From Chloroflexi bacterium TSY (GTDB lineage Bacteria > Chloroflexota > Anaerolineae > Caldilineales > Caldilineaceae): a stretch of 64,000 bases of DNA. The notes beneath the pieces were generated by a model, which was not told the origin of the DNA, did no database searches, and saw only the letters and a list, made by a program, of their open reading frames with translations. Made by a program: the position numbers and the translations under genes. Positions within the stretch are counted from its first letter, which is position 1, and each line of letters starts with the position of its first letter. This document shows, one piece after another, positions 36,421 through 45,160 of the stretch. The stretch spans positions 9,738 through 73,737 of the forward strand of contig JAHBNG010000070.1 in assembly GCA_019217005.1 (NCBI GenBank). Direction: 5' to 3'.

Positions 36421-36597
36421 ATTTTATCCTAAAATCCGTAACAGTTTTGTAATGGGAAATCCAAACGTGTTGCGTATTACGTGTTGCCTGGCGCTAGCAT
36501 TGCAAATATCTGTACGAATGCAATTACAGTAGGCATGTAACTCAACCTGCTTCAAGGCCAGTATCACAAATACGCAACACGCAATACGAATACCCTC
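36421..36597. other. intergenic region with inverted TTGCGTATTACG repeats
   Basis: The stretch contains GTGTTGCGTATTACGTGTTG near 36468 and its approximate complement ATACGCAACACGCAATACG near 36569. Similar text (CACGCAATACACAACACGC) occurs at about 57950. It looks like a low-complexity intergenic repeat; no gene seen. Confidence 0.4.
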
Positions 36598-37424
36598 CTA
36601 CTTCACTTTTTTCATGATCACCTTCCCAATTTCCCGAAATACGTTCGCCTGTTTTGTCTCTGGTGCTGCCTCGACAAGTGGATGTCCAACGCCAATGCCG
36701 CGGCTGATGTGGATGTCCATCGGAATACGCCCCAGGATTTCAACATCGTCACGTTCGACACCCCAATCTCGCTACGGTGCAAAATCTCAATCGGTTCATC
36801 ACAATGGGGACAGACCAGGTAGCTCATGTTCTCCACAACACCCAAAATCGGTGCATCGGCCTTGCGAAAGAAGGCCAAGGATCGTCCCGCATCCATCAGC
36901 GAGAGATCTTGTGGCGTGGTGACAATAATGACGCCATCGATCTCTAGGGTACGCAGCAACGTTTGTTGGGGTTCACCAGAACCCGGCGGTAAATCTACGA
37001 TCAAGTAATCCAACTCGCCCCACTTGACGTCTTGAAGCGTCTGACGCATGATATTTCCGCCGACCTGTGGATCGGGCGTCACGGCATCATCCTGCCCCAT
37101 CAGTAGACCGATGGACATAACCTTGAGACCAAAGCGCTCCAAGGGGGGGATGTAGGGCTTGGAAGCCGCACGTGCGATGGGCAGCATGCCCGATGGATCA
37201 TCGCTGACAATTGACTCTTTGCGATGAATGCCCAACATAATCGGCACGTTCGGTCCATAGAGGTCAGCGTCATACAAACCGACTCGTACGCCGAGCTGTG
37301 TCAGCGCCAAAGCAATGTTCACAGAAACCGTAGTCTTACCGACACCTCCTTTGCCGCTTGCCACCACGAGTAGATTTGATACATTCAAGATACGTTTGCG
37401 TTTCGCAGGCGGGTGTGAGAACAT
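36598..37424 (-). pseudogene. mrp: Mrp/NBP35-type P-loop ATPase with C-terminal frameshift
   Basis: The protein has the deviant Walker A ASGKGGVGKTT at residue about 25, the switch DADLYGPN, DLPPGSGEPQ and the CPHC motif that binds an iron-sulfur cluster. Mrp proteins carry and deliver Fe-S clusters. The frame breaks at about 36765, after EILHRSEI; continuation in another frame (VERDDVEILGRIPMDIHISRG ... ending at TAG 36598-36600) restores the family's normal C-terminus. The open frame as written ends at 36618 with unrelated residues. The N-terminal DUF59 domain seen in many Mrp proteins is absent. ATG 37424 is the first good start. Mutation or assembly indel cannot be separated. Confidence 0.85.
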
Positions 37425-37461
37425 TTGTATTTGCACCAAATTCTATTTGTTATTTGCTATA

Positions 37462-37481
37462 TGATAGCAAATATGCTATCA
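37462..37481. promoter_or_regulatory. palindromic operator between mrp and the PIN toxin gene
   Basis: TGATAGCAAATATGCTATCA is a near-perfect palindrome 12 bp before the PIN toxin start. Toxin-antitoxin loci are usually repressed by their antitoxin at such sites, and a ribbon-helix-helix antitoxin is encoded in the same unit. Confidence 0.6.
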
Positions 37482-37786
37482 TATTAGCTGCCATGATTGC
37501 AAAAATTGTTATTGACACCAACGTCTTTGTAAGCGCTCTAATCAGCGAAAAAGGACCAAACCGCCAGCTTTTACGAAAATGTTTTAAAGGCGAATATCAA
37601 CCCTTAATGGGAAATGCTCTTTTCAATGAATATGTAGATTTGATTAATCGTCCAAAAATTGGGCTGGTTCAGAAATAGGTTGACAAAGAAGAGAGTACGT
37701 TAACAAGAGAATAGGTTAGAGAAAGAGGCTCCTGTTCAGGCAAAATAAGGGTGTTCAGACCAAAATAGCCAAAAAGGAGCCTCTAA

Positions 37787-39365
37787 ATGTCAGAGTATCG
37801 AACAGACCCCCTATCATTGTCAACCCGAATCGATCTTGCGTTGGAAATGCTCAACCCGAATCGAGAGTGGGGGAGAGTGAGCGAACTGTCAACGGCGTAC
37901 AATGTGTCTCGAACGTGGCTCTATAAGTTGAGAGAGAGCGGTGAAGCGGCGCTGAAAGCGATCTTGTCGCCAGTGAGTCCAGGACCGCAGCCGAAAAGCC
38001 ATGTGATCGAAGTGGATGAGACGTTCATCCGACGAACCATAACGGTGTTGCCGATGCTGCGAGGAAGCGTACGAGATATCCAAAGGGGGTTGGGGTTGCT
38101 GCTAGGTGGAGCGGTCGGTGGGATTCATCCAAGGGACGCTGGCGGAAGTTGGAGAACTGGCATCGGCGTACAATGAGAGCATGGTGCCGACGCTGCCGGT
38201 GTTGGGGGAAGCGGATGAAATTTTCTGTGGCGACCAACCGTGCCTGACGGTGGTGGACGGAGCATCGTTTGCGCTGTTGAATATCTCAGCAGCCGATGCC
38301 CGAGATGAAACAACATGGGGGTTGAAGTTTCTCGAATTGCTCGAGCGAGGCATCACCTTTGATGACTTGGTGACCGATGGGGCTTTGGGCATTCAGGCAG
38401 GAGCCAAGGCAGCGGGGATGAATGCGCCACACTCCTATGACCTCTTTCACCAAATGCAGAATGGCACCAAAATCACCCAACGTCTGGAGAGAAATGGACC
38501 AGGCCATGACCGACCGTGACGTAGCTTGGCAAGAGTTGGACGAGCAGACTGCTCCTGCACGTCGCCCTGGGCGACCACGCAAATGCACAGTGACTCTCGA
38601 GGTTGCCGACCAAACGGTGCTGACAGCAGTTGACTTGCACGAGAACTGGACATGGCTTCTCCGAACGGTCCGTCAGGCACTGGAGCCGATTTCACCGACC
38701 GGGCAGCTTGTCAACACAGATGCCGCGCAACAAACCATTCTGGCTGCCACCCAACTTATGATGGAGATGAACCGCGATGAAATTGCACACTTTGCCACCC
38801 AACTGCAGCAGAATCTACCTACATTGCTGGCTCCCCTCCGTCGCCTGGAACTATCCCTGGCTCCCCTCCGCCAGAACCTCTCACCTGAGTACGAAGCCTT
38901 CATCACACACCTCTGGACTTATCGCCATGACCATCAACTTCCCATTGAACAGCTTTTCCCTCCCTCATTGCAGCCTCAGTAGATCCAAATTTCAGGTTTT
39001 GAGAGAGAATTCTGGCTAAACAGTTGACATAAATACAAATTTGCCGGTCGATATCTAGTTTTTGCGTTAGATTTGGATCTACTGAGCCTATGGCTCTTGC
39101 TTTCTGGCATGCACTGGATCGCTTCCATCGGGCTTCTTCTCTAGCTGAATCCTTTCATGCTTGGCTCAGGCCCTTTCTTGCAATCCATCGCCCTTTGCCC
39201 GATTGGTTGGCCGCTCTTTTACAGCTCTTTTGGAATCATCGCACCTTCTCACGTGGCAAACGCTCCGGTCACTCACCCTTAGAACTGGCTACCGATTCCT
39301 ATGTCCCTTCTTTGGCTGACGCCCTTGATGCCATTCTTCAGCCTCAACAGCAACTGGCTCTTTAA
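37787..39365 (+). pseudogene. transposase of unknown IS family, frameshifted and hit by MITE A
   Basis: Four frame segments make one protein of about 480 residues. The N-terminus has an HTH (VSELSTAYNVSRTWLYKLRESG). Possible catalytic residues are Asp in VIEVDETF, Asp in TVVDGASF or FDDLVTDGALG, and Glu in the C-terminal DRFHRASSLAESFHAWLRP segment, which resembles the end of several DDE transposases. One-base shifts occur near 38119 and 38495, and MITE A lies at 38977-39084. I cannot assign it to a standard IS family. AAAAAGGAG upstream of the ATG is a good ribosome-binding site. Confidence 0.75.
38977..39084. mobile_element. MITE family A, subtype A2, internally deleted
   Basis: This shortened copy (108 bp) keeps both ends CAGTAGATCC / GGATCTACTG and the 5-bp duplications AGCCT at 38972-38976 and 39085-39089. 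About 107 bp of the interior are missing compared with full copies. It is nested within the IS at 37661. Confidence 0.93.
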
Positions 39366-39707
39366 CCTATTCTCTTTTTAACGTGCCCATTTCAATTTTG
39401 TAAACCTAACTCATCCCTTGTTCTGAACCTGCCCCAAAAATTGAAGAACTATGTCCATTACCTGTTCATGAACGTTACGTTTTGCTGAATGCTTTTATGA
39501 GCGTCTGTCAGTGGGTTTCTATTTATTTCTTATGGCGACCAAATCTAAAAGACGAAGGTGACAACCATTTAATTGAATTAGCCGTTGCTGGTGGTGCCAA
39601 TATTATAGTAACGAATAACTTACGCGATTTTCGAAATGCAGAAATAGCCTTTCCCAATATCCAGATTCATCGACCAGAGGATCTGTTAAACATAGAAGGA
39701 ATATAAA

Positions 39708-39971
39708 ATGGCAACCCTAACAATCCGTCTTCCGGACGATAAACATGCTCGCCTCAAAGAGATTGCACGTATGCGTAAGATGAGCCTCAATCGGTTGATG
39801 GAAGAATTCTCTAATATTGCAATTGCAGAGTTTGACGCCGAAATTCGTTTTCGTGCAATGGCAATCCAAGGTTCACGAGAGCAGGGACTAGCGCTTTTGG
39901 ATAAGCTTGATCGACTGTTTGAGACACAGCTGGACCAGGAGTTTACACCCAACTCTGATCGTGAGGTCTAA
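39708..39971 (+). CDS. ribbon-helix-helix antitoxin
   Basis: The 87-residue protein starts one base after the toxin stop codon. The N-terminal strand-helix-helix MATLTIRLPDDKHARLKEIARMRKMSLNRLMEEF is the classic RHH/CopG fold that binds DNA and, with the C-terminal part, neutralises its partner. The order toxin then antitoxin is less common but known for PIN/RHH pairs. It probably binds the palindrome at 37462-37481. With the toxin gene split, it now stands without a functional partner. Confidence 0.83.
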   Translation: MATLTIRLPDDKHARLKEIARMRKMSLNRLMEEFSNIAIAEFDAEIRFRAMAIQGSREQGLALLDKLDRLFETQLDQEFTPNSDREV

Positions 39972-39972
39972 T

Positions 39973-40548
39973 ATGACTGCTCAAGTCCAATACCGTCTGC
40001 TCTCTGTAGGTGAAGTGGAGCAGATGGTTAAATCCGGCATCCTCACTGAAGATGACAAGATCGAACTCATCAAAGGACAACTGATCAATATGAGTCCACC
40101 TGGAGCTCGTCACGTGGCCAGCGTGAATCGGTTAAACACGAATTTTGCAAGTCAGTTGCAAGGGCGTTCAATCATTAGCATTCAGAATCCCATTCAGCTG
40201 CCACCCTTTTCTCAACCCGAACCGGACGTAGCGCTCCTGCGACCGCGTGATGATTACTACGTTGATGCCCATCCAACAGCCCAAGATGTCCTGTTACTTA
40301 TCGAGGTTGCAGATTCTTCTCTCAATTATGATCAGGATACCAAGCTCCCAGTCTACGCAGCAGCAGATGTGAGCGAAGTTTGGATCTTTAGTCTTCAAGA
40401 TGGTTGGCTGGACTGCTATCGTCACCCCTCCGCCAACGGATATCGAATTCGAGAGCGCTTCTTTCCGGGCGATAGTGTCCAACCTGATGCATTTCCTGAT
40501 GTAACGATTGATGTATCCACGATATTGGGGCAAGTGGCAGATAGATAG
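39973..40548 (+). CDS. Uma2-family PD-(D/E)XK endonuclease-like protein
   Basis: The 191-residue protein has the Uma2 pattern: an N-terminal helix pair, LIKGQLINMSPPGARH, PEPDVALLRPRDDYY with the catalytic Asp, and LLIEVADSS with the Glu, followed by a C-terminal beta region. The proteins are widespread in cyanobacteria and Chloroflexota; their biological role is poorly known. It starts one base after the antitoxin stop codon and so belongs to the same transcription unit. Length and motifs are complete. Confidence 0.87.
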   Translation: MTAQVQYRLLSVGEVEQMVKSGILTEDDKIELIKGQLINMSPPGARHVASVNRLNTNFASQLQGRSIISIQNPIQLPPFSQPEPDVALLRPRDDYYVDAHPTAQDVLLLIEVADSSLNYDQDTKLPVYAAADVSEVWIFSLQDGWLDCYRHPSANGYRIRERFFPGDSVQPDAFPDVTIDVSTILGQVADR

Positions 40549-40568
40549 CTTCGAAAGGATCCAACATC

Positions 40569-41036
40569 TTATTTCCTGAACTCTATCGGCACCCCATCCA
40601 ACCACCCGACCTCAATCATTCCCCAAAGGCCAATCAAAATTGCCTCGGCAGCATCATGGCGCAACGACGTAGGTTGCGGACCATTTGCCCATGTAATCAC
40701 CTGGCGCGCTAGCTCATCCGCGCTTTGCTTGGAGCGCGTCCCATTTCGCTGTTGCCTGGGATGTAGCAGCACTTGCCGCCATCTCTCAGCACCGATCTGA
40801 TGTACCGGGATTTCTCGACGCTTCACCTCGTGTAGCCAAGGTTTGCTGAGTGATCCGCCGCCCTCGAGAATTACCCAGCCCAAGTTGGGAATACTGCTCA
40901 AGATACTATAGACTCCGCTCCTCATACGGGTGATCGAGCCAAAGTTGAGCGACCGATACCAGAGCAGTTGACGATCTTTGCGAAAGAGGGCCAGTCCAGC
41001 CCGTAACCCCAGATCCACTGCTAGTAAGGTCTGCAT
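40569..41036 (-). CDS. RuvC/RNase H-fold protein
   Basis: The 155-residue protein begins LLAVDLGLRAGLALF, which matches the first strand and catalytic Asp of the RNase H/RuvC fold. A middle ILEGGG offers a second acidic residue (Glu), and the C-terminus has RHDAAEAILIGLWG like the final Asp-rich helix of RuvC. This suggests a small Holliday-junction resolvase-like nuclease. It is shorter than RuvC (about 170 residues) and lacks other resolvasome genes nearby, so the role may be in phage or plasmid biology. Convergent to Uma2 with a 20-bp gap. Confidence 0.65.
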   Translation of the reverse strand: MQTLLAVDLGLRAGLALFRKDRQLLWYRSLNFGSITRMRSGVYSILSSIPNLGWVILEGGGSLSKPWLHEVKRREIPVHQIGAERWRQVLLHPRQQRNGTRSKQSADELARQVITWANGPQPTSLRHDAAEAILIGLWGMIEVGWLDGVPIEFRK

Positions 41037-41249
41037 AGTAGTTTGTCAGGTGTACCAAACAATCTTCGTCCGCTCGGCGGAGGATGAAATTGGTGAATAT
41101 CGATTCTGCGCTTGTTGATTAGAGAGACAATTATATATTGCTCGCGCAAATATATGAAAACAAACTTCGTATCTGGGTTCTTCTTCCAAGTTTGAGTATA
41201 ATAAAATCATCAAATCCCCCGCAATCCAACTATTTAGGAGTGATACTCG

Positions 41250-42257
41250 ATGAATCCACCAACGATTGCTCAAATTCGCACTGCCCGCGAGGATCTCGCT
41301 GATTATATTGTGGAAACACCTGTGTGGCAATGGCGCAATCAAGAGATAACAGAGGTTGTCGGCGAGCAAACAGAGGTTTATTTGAAACTTGAACTGTTTC
41401 AGCATACAGGAACATTCAAGTCGCGTGGTGCTCTCATCAATGCTCTTGGATTGAGCAAGGAGGATCGCTTGCGCGGTTTCACTGCCGTGAGTGCGGGAAA
41501 TCACGCGATTGCGGTCGCGTTTGCTGCCAATTTGGTTGGCACGACAGCAAAAGTTGTAATGCCTAAGACTGCAAACCCGATCCGCGTTCAAAAATGTCGA
41601 GCTTATGGCGCAGATGTAATTTTGGTCGACGATGTGAGTAAGGCATTTGCCGAGGTCGAGCGGATTGAACAGGAAGAAGGGCGCTTTTTTATCCATCCAT
41701 TTGAAAGTCTACCCACCATCCTGGGCACATCCACTGTGGGTCTAGAGTGGTGCGCACAAGTACCGGAGTTGGATGCAGTCATCGTGCCAATTGGAGGCGG
41801 CGGATTGTGCGCAGGAATTGCCACGGCTGTGAAGTTGCTGCAGCCAAACTGTAAAGTCTATGGTGTAGAACCTGAAGGTGCCGATACCATGCGTCGTAGT
41901 CTGCAGGCTGGATCGCCTCAGTCGATAGAAGCCGTCGAGACAATTGCCGATAGCTTGGGTGCACCCTATGCTGCGCCCTACAGCATGAGCCTTTGTCAGC
42001 GCTATGTAGATGACGTCGTTCTCATCTCAGACATTGCGATGCAGCAAGCACAAGATCTGCTCTTTCACTCAATGAAATTGGCTGTAGAACCCGCCGGAGC
42101 AGCCGCGACCGCGGCATTGATCGGTCCCCTCCTGGAAGAGTTACGCGGCAAGCGCGTTGGCGTAATTGTCTGCGGCAGCAATATTGACATCGATGCATTT
42201 GCCACTCAGGTGAACATCGGGCATGATTCATCCTTCAAGGCCATTCCAAGAATATAA
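41250..42257 (+). CDS. PLP-dependent threonine/serine dehydratase
   Basis: The 335-residue protein is a fold-type II PLP enzyme. The cofactor lysine is in FKSRGA, SAGNHAIAVA binds the phosphate-side substrate, and GGGGLCAG contacts the PLP phosphate. There is no C-terminal ACT domain, so it resembles catabolic TdcB or serine/threonine racemase-type enzymes more than regulated biosynthetic IlvA. It converts threonine to 2-oxobutanoate or serine to pyruvate, releasing ammonia. It is followed 31 bp later by an amidase gene on the same strand, possibly for amino-acid salvage. Confidence 0.9.
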   Translation: MNPPTIAQIRTAREDLADYIVETPVWQWRNQEITEVVGEQTEVYLKLELFQHTGTFKSRGALINALGLSKEDRLRGFTAVSAGNHAIAVAFAANLVGTTAKVVMPKTANPIRVQKCRAYGADVILVDDVSKAFAEVERIEQEEGRFFIHPFESLPTILGTSTVGLEWCAQVPELDAVIVPIGGGGLCAGIATAVKLLQPNCKVYGVEPEGADTMRRSLQAGSPQSIEAVETIADSLGAPYAAPYSMSLCQRYVDDVVLISDIAMQQAQDLLFHSMKLAVEPAGAAATAALIGPLLEELRGKRVGVIVCGSNIDIDAFATQVNIGHDSSFKAIPRI

Positions 42258-42288
42258 GGGCCTAAGATAAGCGAAACGAGAAAGACCA

Positions 42289-43722
42289 ATGAACACCACC
42301 GAACTCTGTTTTACCCCGGCAACCGAGCTATCGCGCTTAATCCGGTCGCGAGAACTCTCGCCGGTTGAGCTGATGGATGCTGTTCTTGAACGCATCGACA
42401 GACTCAACCCGCAACTAAACGCCTTTCTTGCTATCAACCATGAGGGGGCACGAAACGAGGCCCGCAAAGCGGAGGCGGCTCTTATGCGTGGCGACGAGCT
42501 TGGCCTGCTGCATGGCTTGCCCGTTTCCATCAAGGATCTGGAACCAACTGATGGTTTGCGCTGTACATATGGTTCCAAGTTTTTCGAAGACAATATTGCT
42601 GACATCGATGGGGCCGTGACGGGGCGCGTCAAAGCTACAGGCGGCATTATCACGGGCAAAACCAATACGCCCCACTATGGTCACAAAGACATGTGTGACA
42701 ATTTGCTTGGCCCACCCTGCCGCAATCCTTGGAAGCTTGATCGCACGTCAGGTGGCTCTAGCGGTGGAGCGGCTGCTGCAATCGCTGCTGGCATGGGCCC
42801 TCTTGCCCAAGGCTCTGATGGCGCTGGCTCGATTCGGATTCCGTCTGCTCTCTGTGGGGTTTTCGGCTTTAAGCCATCATTTGGACGAGTCCCTTATTGG
42901 CCCAACCGTGACATCTGGGCTGCTCGTTCTCACAATGGGCCTTTGACCCGTACGGTAGCTGATGCCGCGTTAATGCTTTCTGCCATTGCAGGTCCCGATC
43001 CGCGAGATCCCACCACGATTGATAACCAACCAGATGATTATGTAGCGGCTGTAGCCAACGCCAGCGCCCAACCAGTCGAAACCCTGAGCGGCCTTCGTGT
43101 GGCATGGAGCGTTGATTTTGGCTATGCATTGGTCGAGGCGGATGTGCGAGATTTGACGAGTCAAGCCGCGGCTCGTTTCAGCGATTTTGGTTGTCATGTG
43201 GAGTCGGTCGATCCGGGTTGGCCCGATATGCGCGAAGCAGCAGCGACGTCTTGGTATGTCTCTTTCGCCGCCCGCATGGCCGATGACTATGCACGGCGAC
43301 CAGATTGGTTTGAACCAAGCTTGGTGGAAATGATCGAGGCAGGACGCAGAGTCTCTGGTGTGGATCATGCTCAGACATCGCTTGCGCCCACAGATTTTTA
43401 TATGCAGGTGCAGCGGTTTTTTGAGAAGTATGATCTGCTCTTGACGCCCCAAATGCCTATCGGGGCGTGGTCTATCGAGGGCTGGCCGACCCAGATTGAA
43501 GGAGCCGACCTGACATCCGTTTTCGACCGACTCCCCTTCACCTTCCCCTTTAACATGACGGGGCAACCGGCCGCCAGCGTGCCATGTGGATTGATGAGCG
43601 AGGGGTTGCCGGCTGCGCTGCAAATCGTTGGACGGTGGCATGCAGACACACTCGTTTTGCAGGCGGCAGCAGCCTTCGAGCAGGCACAGCCATGGGCTCA
43701 TTTGCGGCCACCGCTTACCTGA
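42289..43722 (+). CDS. amidase signature family protein
   Basis: The 477-residue protein shows the Ser-cisSer-Lys triad: Lys in PVSIKDL and the two serines within TSGGSSGGAAAA and GSDGAGSIRIP. It is similar to GatA-like amidases but no gatB or gatC is adjacent. It hydrolyses carboxylic amides to ammonia and acid in the cytoplasm; there is no signal peptide. It lies directly behind the dehydratase gene and may be cotranscribed. The family's normal length is about 470 residues and no defects are visible. Confidence 0.92.
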   Translation: MNTTELCFTPATELSRLIRSRELSPVELMDAVLERIDRLNPQLNAFLAINHEGARNEARKAEAALMRGDELGLLHGLPVSIKDLEPTDGLRCTYGSKFFEDNIADIDGAVTGRVKATGGIITGKTNTPHYGHKDMCDNLLGPPCRNPWKLDRTSGGSSGGAAAAIAAGMGPLAQGSDGAGSIRIPSALCGVFGFKPSFGRVPYWPNRDIWAARSHNGPLTRTVADAALMLSAIAGPDPRDPTTIDNQPDDYVAAVANASAQPVETLSGLRVAWSVDFGYALVEADVRDLTSQAAARFSDFGCHVESVDPGWPDMREAAATSWYVSFAARMADDYARRPDWFEPSLVEMIEAGRRVSGVDHAQTSLAPTDFYMQVQRFFEKYDLLLTPQMPIGAWSIEGWPTQIEGADLTSVFDRLPFTFPFNMTGQPAASVPCGLMSEGLPAALQIVGRWHADTLVLQAAAAFEQAQPWAHLRPPLT

Positions 43723-43750
43723 CGAACGGCGACTAATATCATTAAGGTCT

Positions 43751-43780
43751 GTAGAGACCATAAATTCATGGTCTCTACAA
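43751..43780 (+). terminator. hairpin after the amidase gene
   Basis: TGTAGAGACCAT pairs perfectly with ATGGTCTCTACA around a six-base loop, 28 bp behind the amidase stop. This 'TAGAGACCAT' palindrome is a common intergenic motif in related genomes. It could end transcription from both the amidase and the convergent HNH gene. Confidence 0.6.
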
Positions 43781-43795
43781 CCGCAAATGGTATAA

Positions 43796-44194
43796 TTATC
43801 TCGGTGGATGCCATCCAGCATTGACCCAACGTTGACGGGCATAAACGATCAATTCGTTGTTGATATCAAGGGCCAGAATCGTCGCTCGGCCAATGGCTGA
43901 AAGCCCAGTAAGACGAATTCCTGTCACATCCCATTCGAAATGGTCAGACCACGTATGTTGACGAGGGTTAAACAGTTGAACACGTTCGTTTGTCAGAAGA
44001 TCAATCGCAGAGGTTTGAGCACCTTTTGTTTCATTGCAACGTCTGCACGCACGACGCAAGTTCTGGAATTCCGTCGTGCCGTTCTGAGCAAGTGGAGTAA
44101 TATAATCGGTTGTTAATGCTTGTCCAGTTATATCTTCCCGAGTCTGGCAATAAGTACATTGACCATTATCAGCTTCATACAAAAGCTTGACCAA
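43796..44194 (-). CDS. HNH endonuclease
   Basis: The 132-residue protein has a zinc-binding HNH fold: CTYC, then TDYITPLAQNGTTEFQNL in place of the usual DHxxP...N, and CRRCNETKG. Asp-Tyr replaces the canonical first His pair, so catalysis may be impaired or use a variant active site. Start is a TTG at 44194; an in-frame stop lies just before. Similar small HNH genes are abundant in cyanobacteria and Chloroflexota and often belong to selfish DNA. It faces the amidase gene. Confidence 0.75.
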   Translation of the reverse strand: MVKLLYEADNGQCTYCQTREDITGQALTTDYITPLAQNGTTEFQNLRRACRRCNETKGAQTSAIDLLTNERVQLFNPRQHTWSDHFEWDVTGIRLTGLSAIGRATILALDINNELIVYARQRWVNAGWHPPR

Positions 44195-44472
44195 TTCTCA
44201 AATAGTTTACTACGCAAATGTGTGACCAATGAACCAATAAAGCGACGTATTTGAGTGTAGCATACTGTTTTCTCCAATACAATACAATCAGCATACAATT
44301 GCTGTTGCGGACAATTATTCAAAGTTCAAATGACGTAGCTGCAAGAATAACGCGGTTGAGGTGATCGAGCAGATGTCAAAGGGATACAACACCACAGCCG
44401 ATTTTGACAATTAAGTTAGACACTGATATTCTAGCAAAATATTGCTATTATTCTGCTAGAGTGAAAATTTAA

Positions 44473-44772
44473 ATGAATGCAACACCACAGATTATACCAG
44501 TAAGTGAATTACGCAATAACTACAATCGCGTGCTCGATTTGGCACAAATTGAACCAGTCTTTCTGACGGAAAATGGACGTGCGGCTGGTGTATTGATTTC
44601 TACTGATGCCTGGGACAGATTGGCCGAGAAGCTCGAAGACTTTCAGGACGTGATTGCTATATTGGAAGCCGAACTAGCCGTTGCACGCGGTGAGGATGAA
44701 GTAGCCGATATAAATATCGAGGAATTGAAAACGATGGCTTTAAGCAATGAATTACAAGCTGAAGCAATTTAG
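44473..44772 (+). CDS. Phd/YefM-type antitoxin
   Basis: The 99-residue protein has the Phd/YefM N-terminal fold (IIPVSELRNNYNRVLDLAQIEPVFLTENGRAAGVLIS) that dimerises and binds the operator. The acidic, probably disordered C-terminus would wrap the toxin. Its end overlaps the toxin gene start by 26 bp, the normal coupling for these pairs. Confidence 0.9.
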   Translation: MNATPQIIPVSELRNNYNRVLDLAQIEPVFLTENGRAAGVLISTDAWDRLAEKLEDFQDVIAILEAELAVARGEDEVADINIEELKTMALSNELQAEAI

Positions 44773-45034
44773 TAAACGCATTCAGAATCAATTGCGTCGA
44801 TTGCCAAATCGAGTTCAAAACGAAATAATTGAAATTATCCTTGAATTAGCATCTGATCCTTACCCTCTCATCAGTGAACCTTTACGTGATCAATATGATG
44901 ATCTAAGAAAAATCAAAGTTGATGGCTATCGTATTATCTATAAGGTGAATGAGGCTGACCGAACCGTAACAGTTAGCGCTGTAAAACGAAGAGATCGGGA
45001 CACGTACACAAATATCTATTCCCTTCTGTTTTGA
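44747..45034 (+). CDS. RelE/ParE-type toxin
   Basis: The 95-residue protein belongs to the RelE/ParE superfamily: basic N-terminal helices, then LRKIKVDGYRIIYKVNEADRTVTVSAVKRRDRDTY, with the conserved Arg and Tyr of the RNase toxins. RelE members cleave mRNA on the ribosome; ParE members poison gyrase. The GYRIIYKV...VKRRDRD pattern favours RelE. It partners with the antitoxin immediately upstream. An IS630 element begins 35 bp behind it. Confidence 0.9.
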   Translation: MNYKLKQFSKRIQNQLRRLPNRVQNEIIEIILELASDPYPLISEPLRDQYDDLRKIKVDGYRIIYKVNEADRTVTVSAVKRRDRDTYTNIYSLLF

Positions 45035-45160
45035 GCCGTTGCTTATAACGGCTTTTTTTATAACCAACTAGTACAGAAAGGCATAAATGATTACATAGAT
45101 AATTGCAGGAGTTATGTAAACTGGAGGCATCGATAATATCCCAAAGAAGGAGAAAAAGAG

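Larger units (their letters stand above)
37661..39434 (+). mobile_element. unclassified insertion sequence with family-B-like ends
   Basis: The element is 1774 bp long including a nested MITE A. Its inverted ends are GGGCTGGTTCAGAA and TTCTGAACCTGCCC, and the 8-bp duplication CAAAAATT is found at 37653-37660 and 39435-39442. The right end read inward (GGGCAGGTTCAGAAC, then TTAGGTTTACA) matches MITE B's right end read inward (GGGGTGGTTCAGAATTAGG). The same duplication length supports a common transposase type. Confidence 0.88.
37493..39706 (+). pseudogene. PIN-domain toxin, split by an insertion sequence
   Basis: The 5' part (37493-37660) encodes the PIN opening IVIDTNVFVSALISEKGPNRQLL, with the first catalytic Asp. 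The 3' part (39443-39706) has KDEGDNHLIELAVAGGANIIVTNNLRDF, with the second and third acidic residues. Removing the IS at 37661-39434 with one 8-bp duplication rejoins them in frame (RPKI-EELCP). Intact, it would be a VapC-like RNase of about 144 residues, of the 'PIN_3' toxin group. In the present state the toxin is inactivated, while the antitoxin behind it is intact. Confidence 0.92.

Noticed and set aside
41046..41696. 216-residue minus-strand frame overlapping the threonine dehydratase start
   Set aside because: Low-quality Ser/Cys/Leu-rich composition, overlaps the conserved PLP lysine region of the dehydratase gene.
42970..43842. 290-residue open frame opposite the amidase gene
   Set aside because: Antisense to the amidase C-terminal half; the amidase triad and length are convincing.
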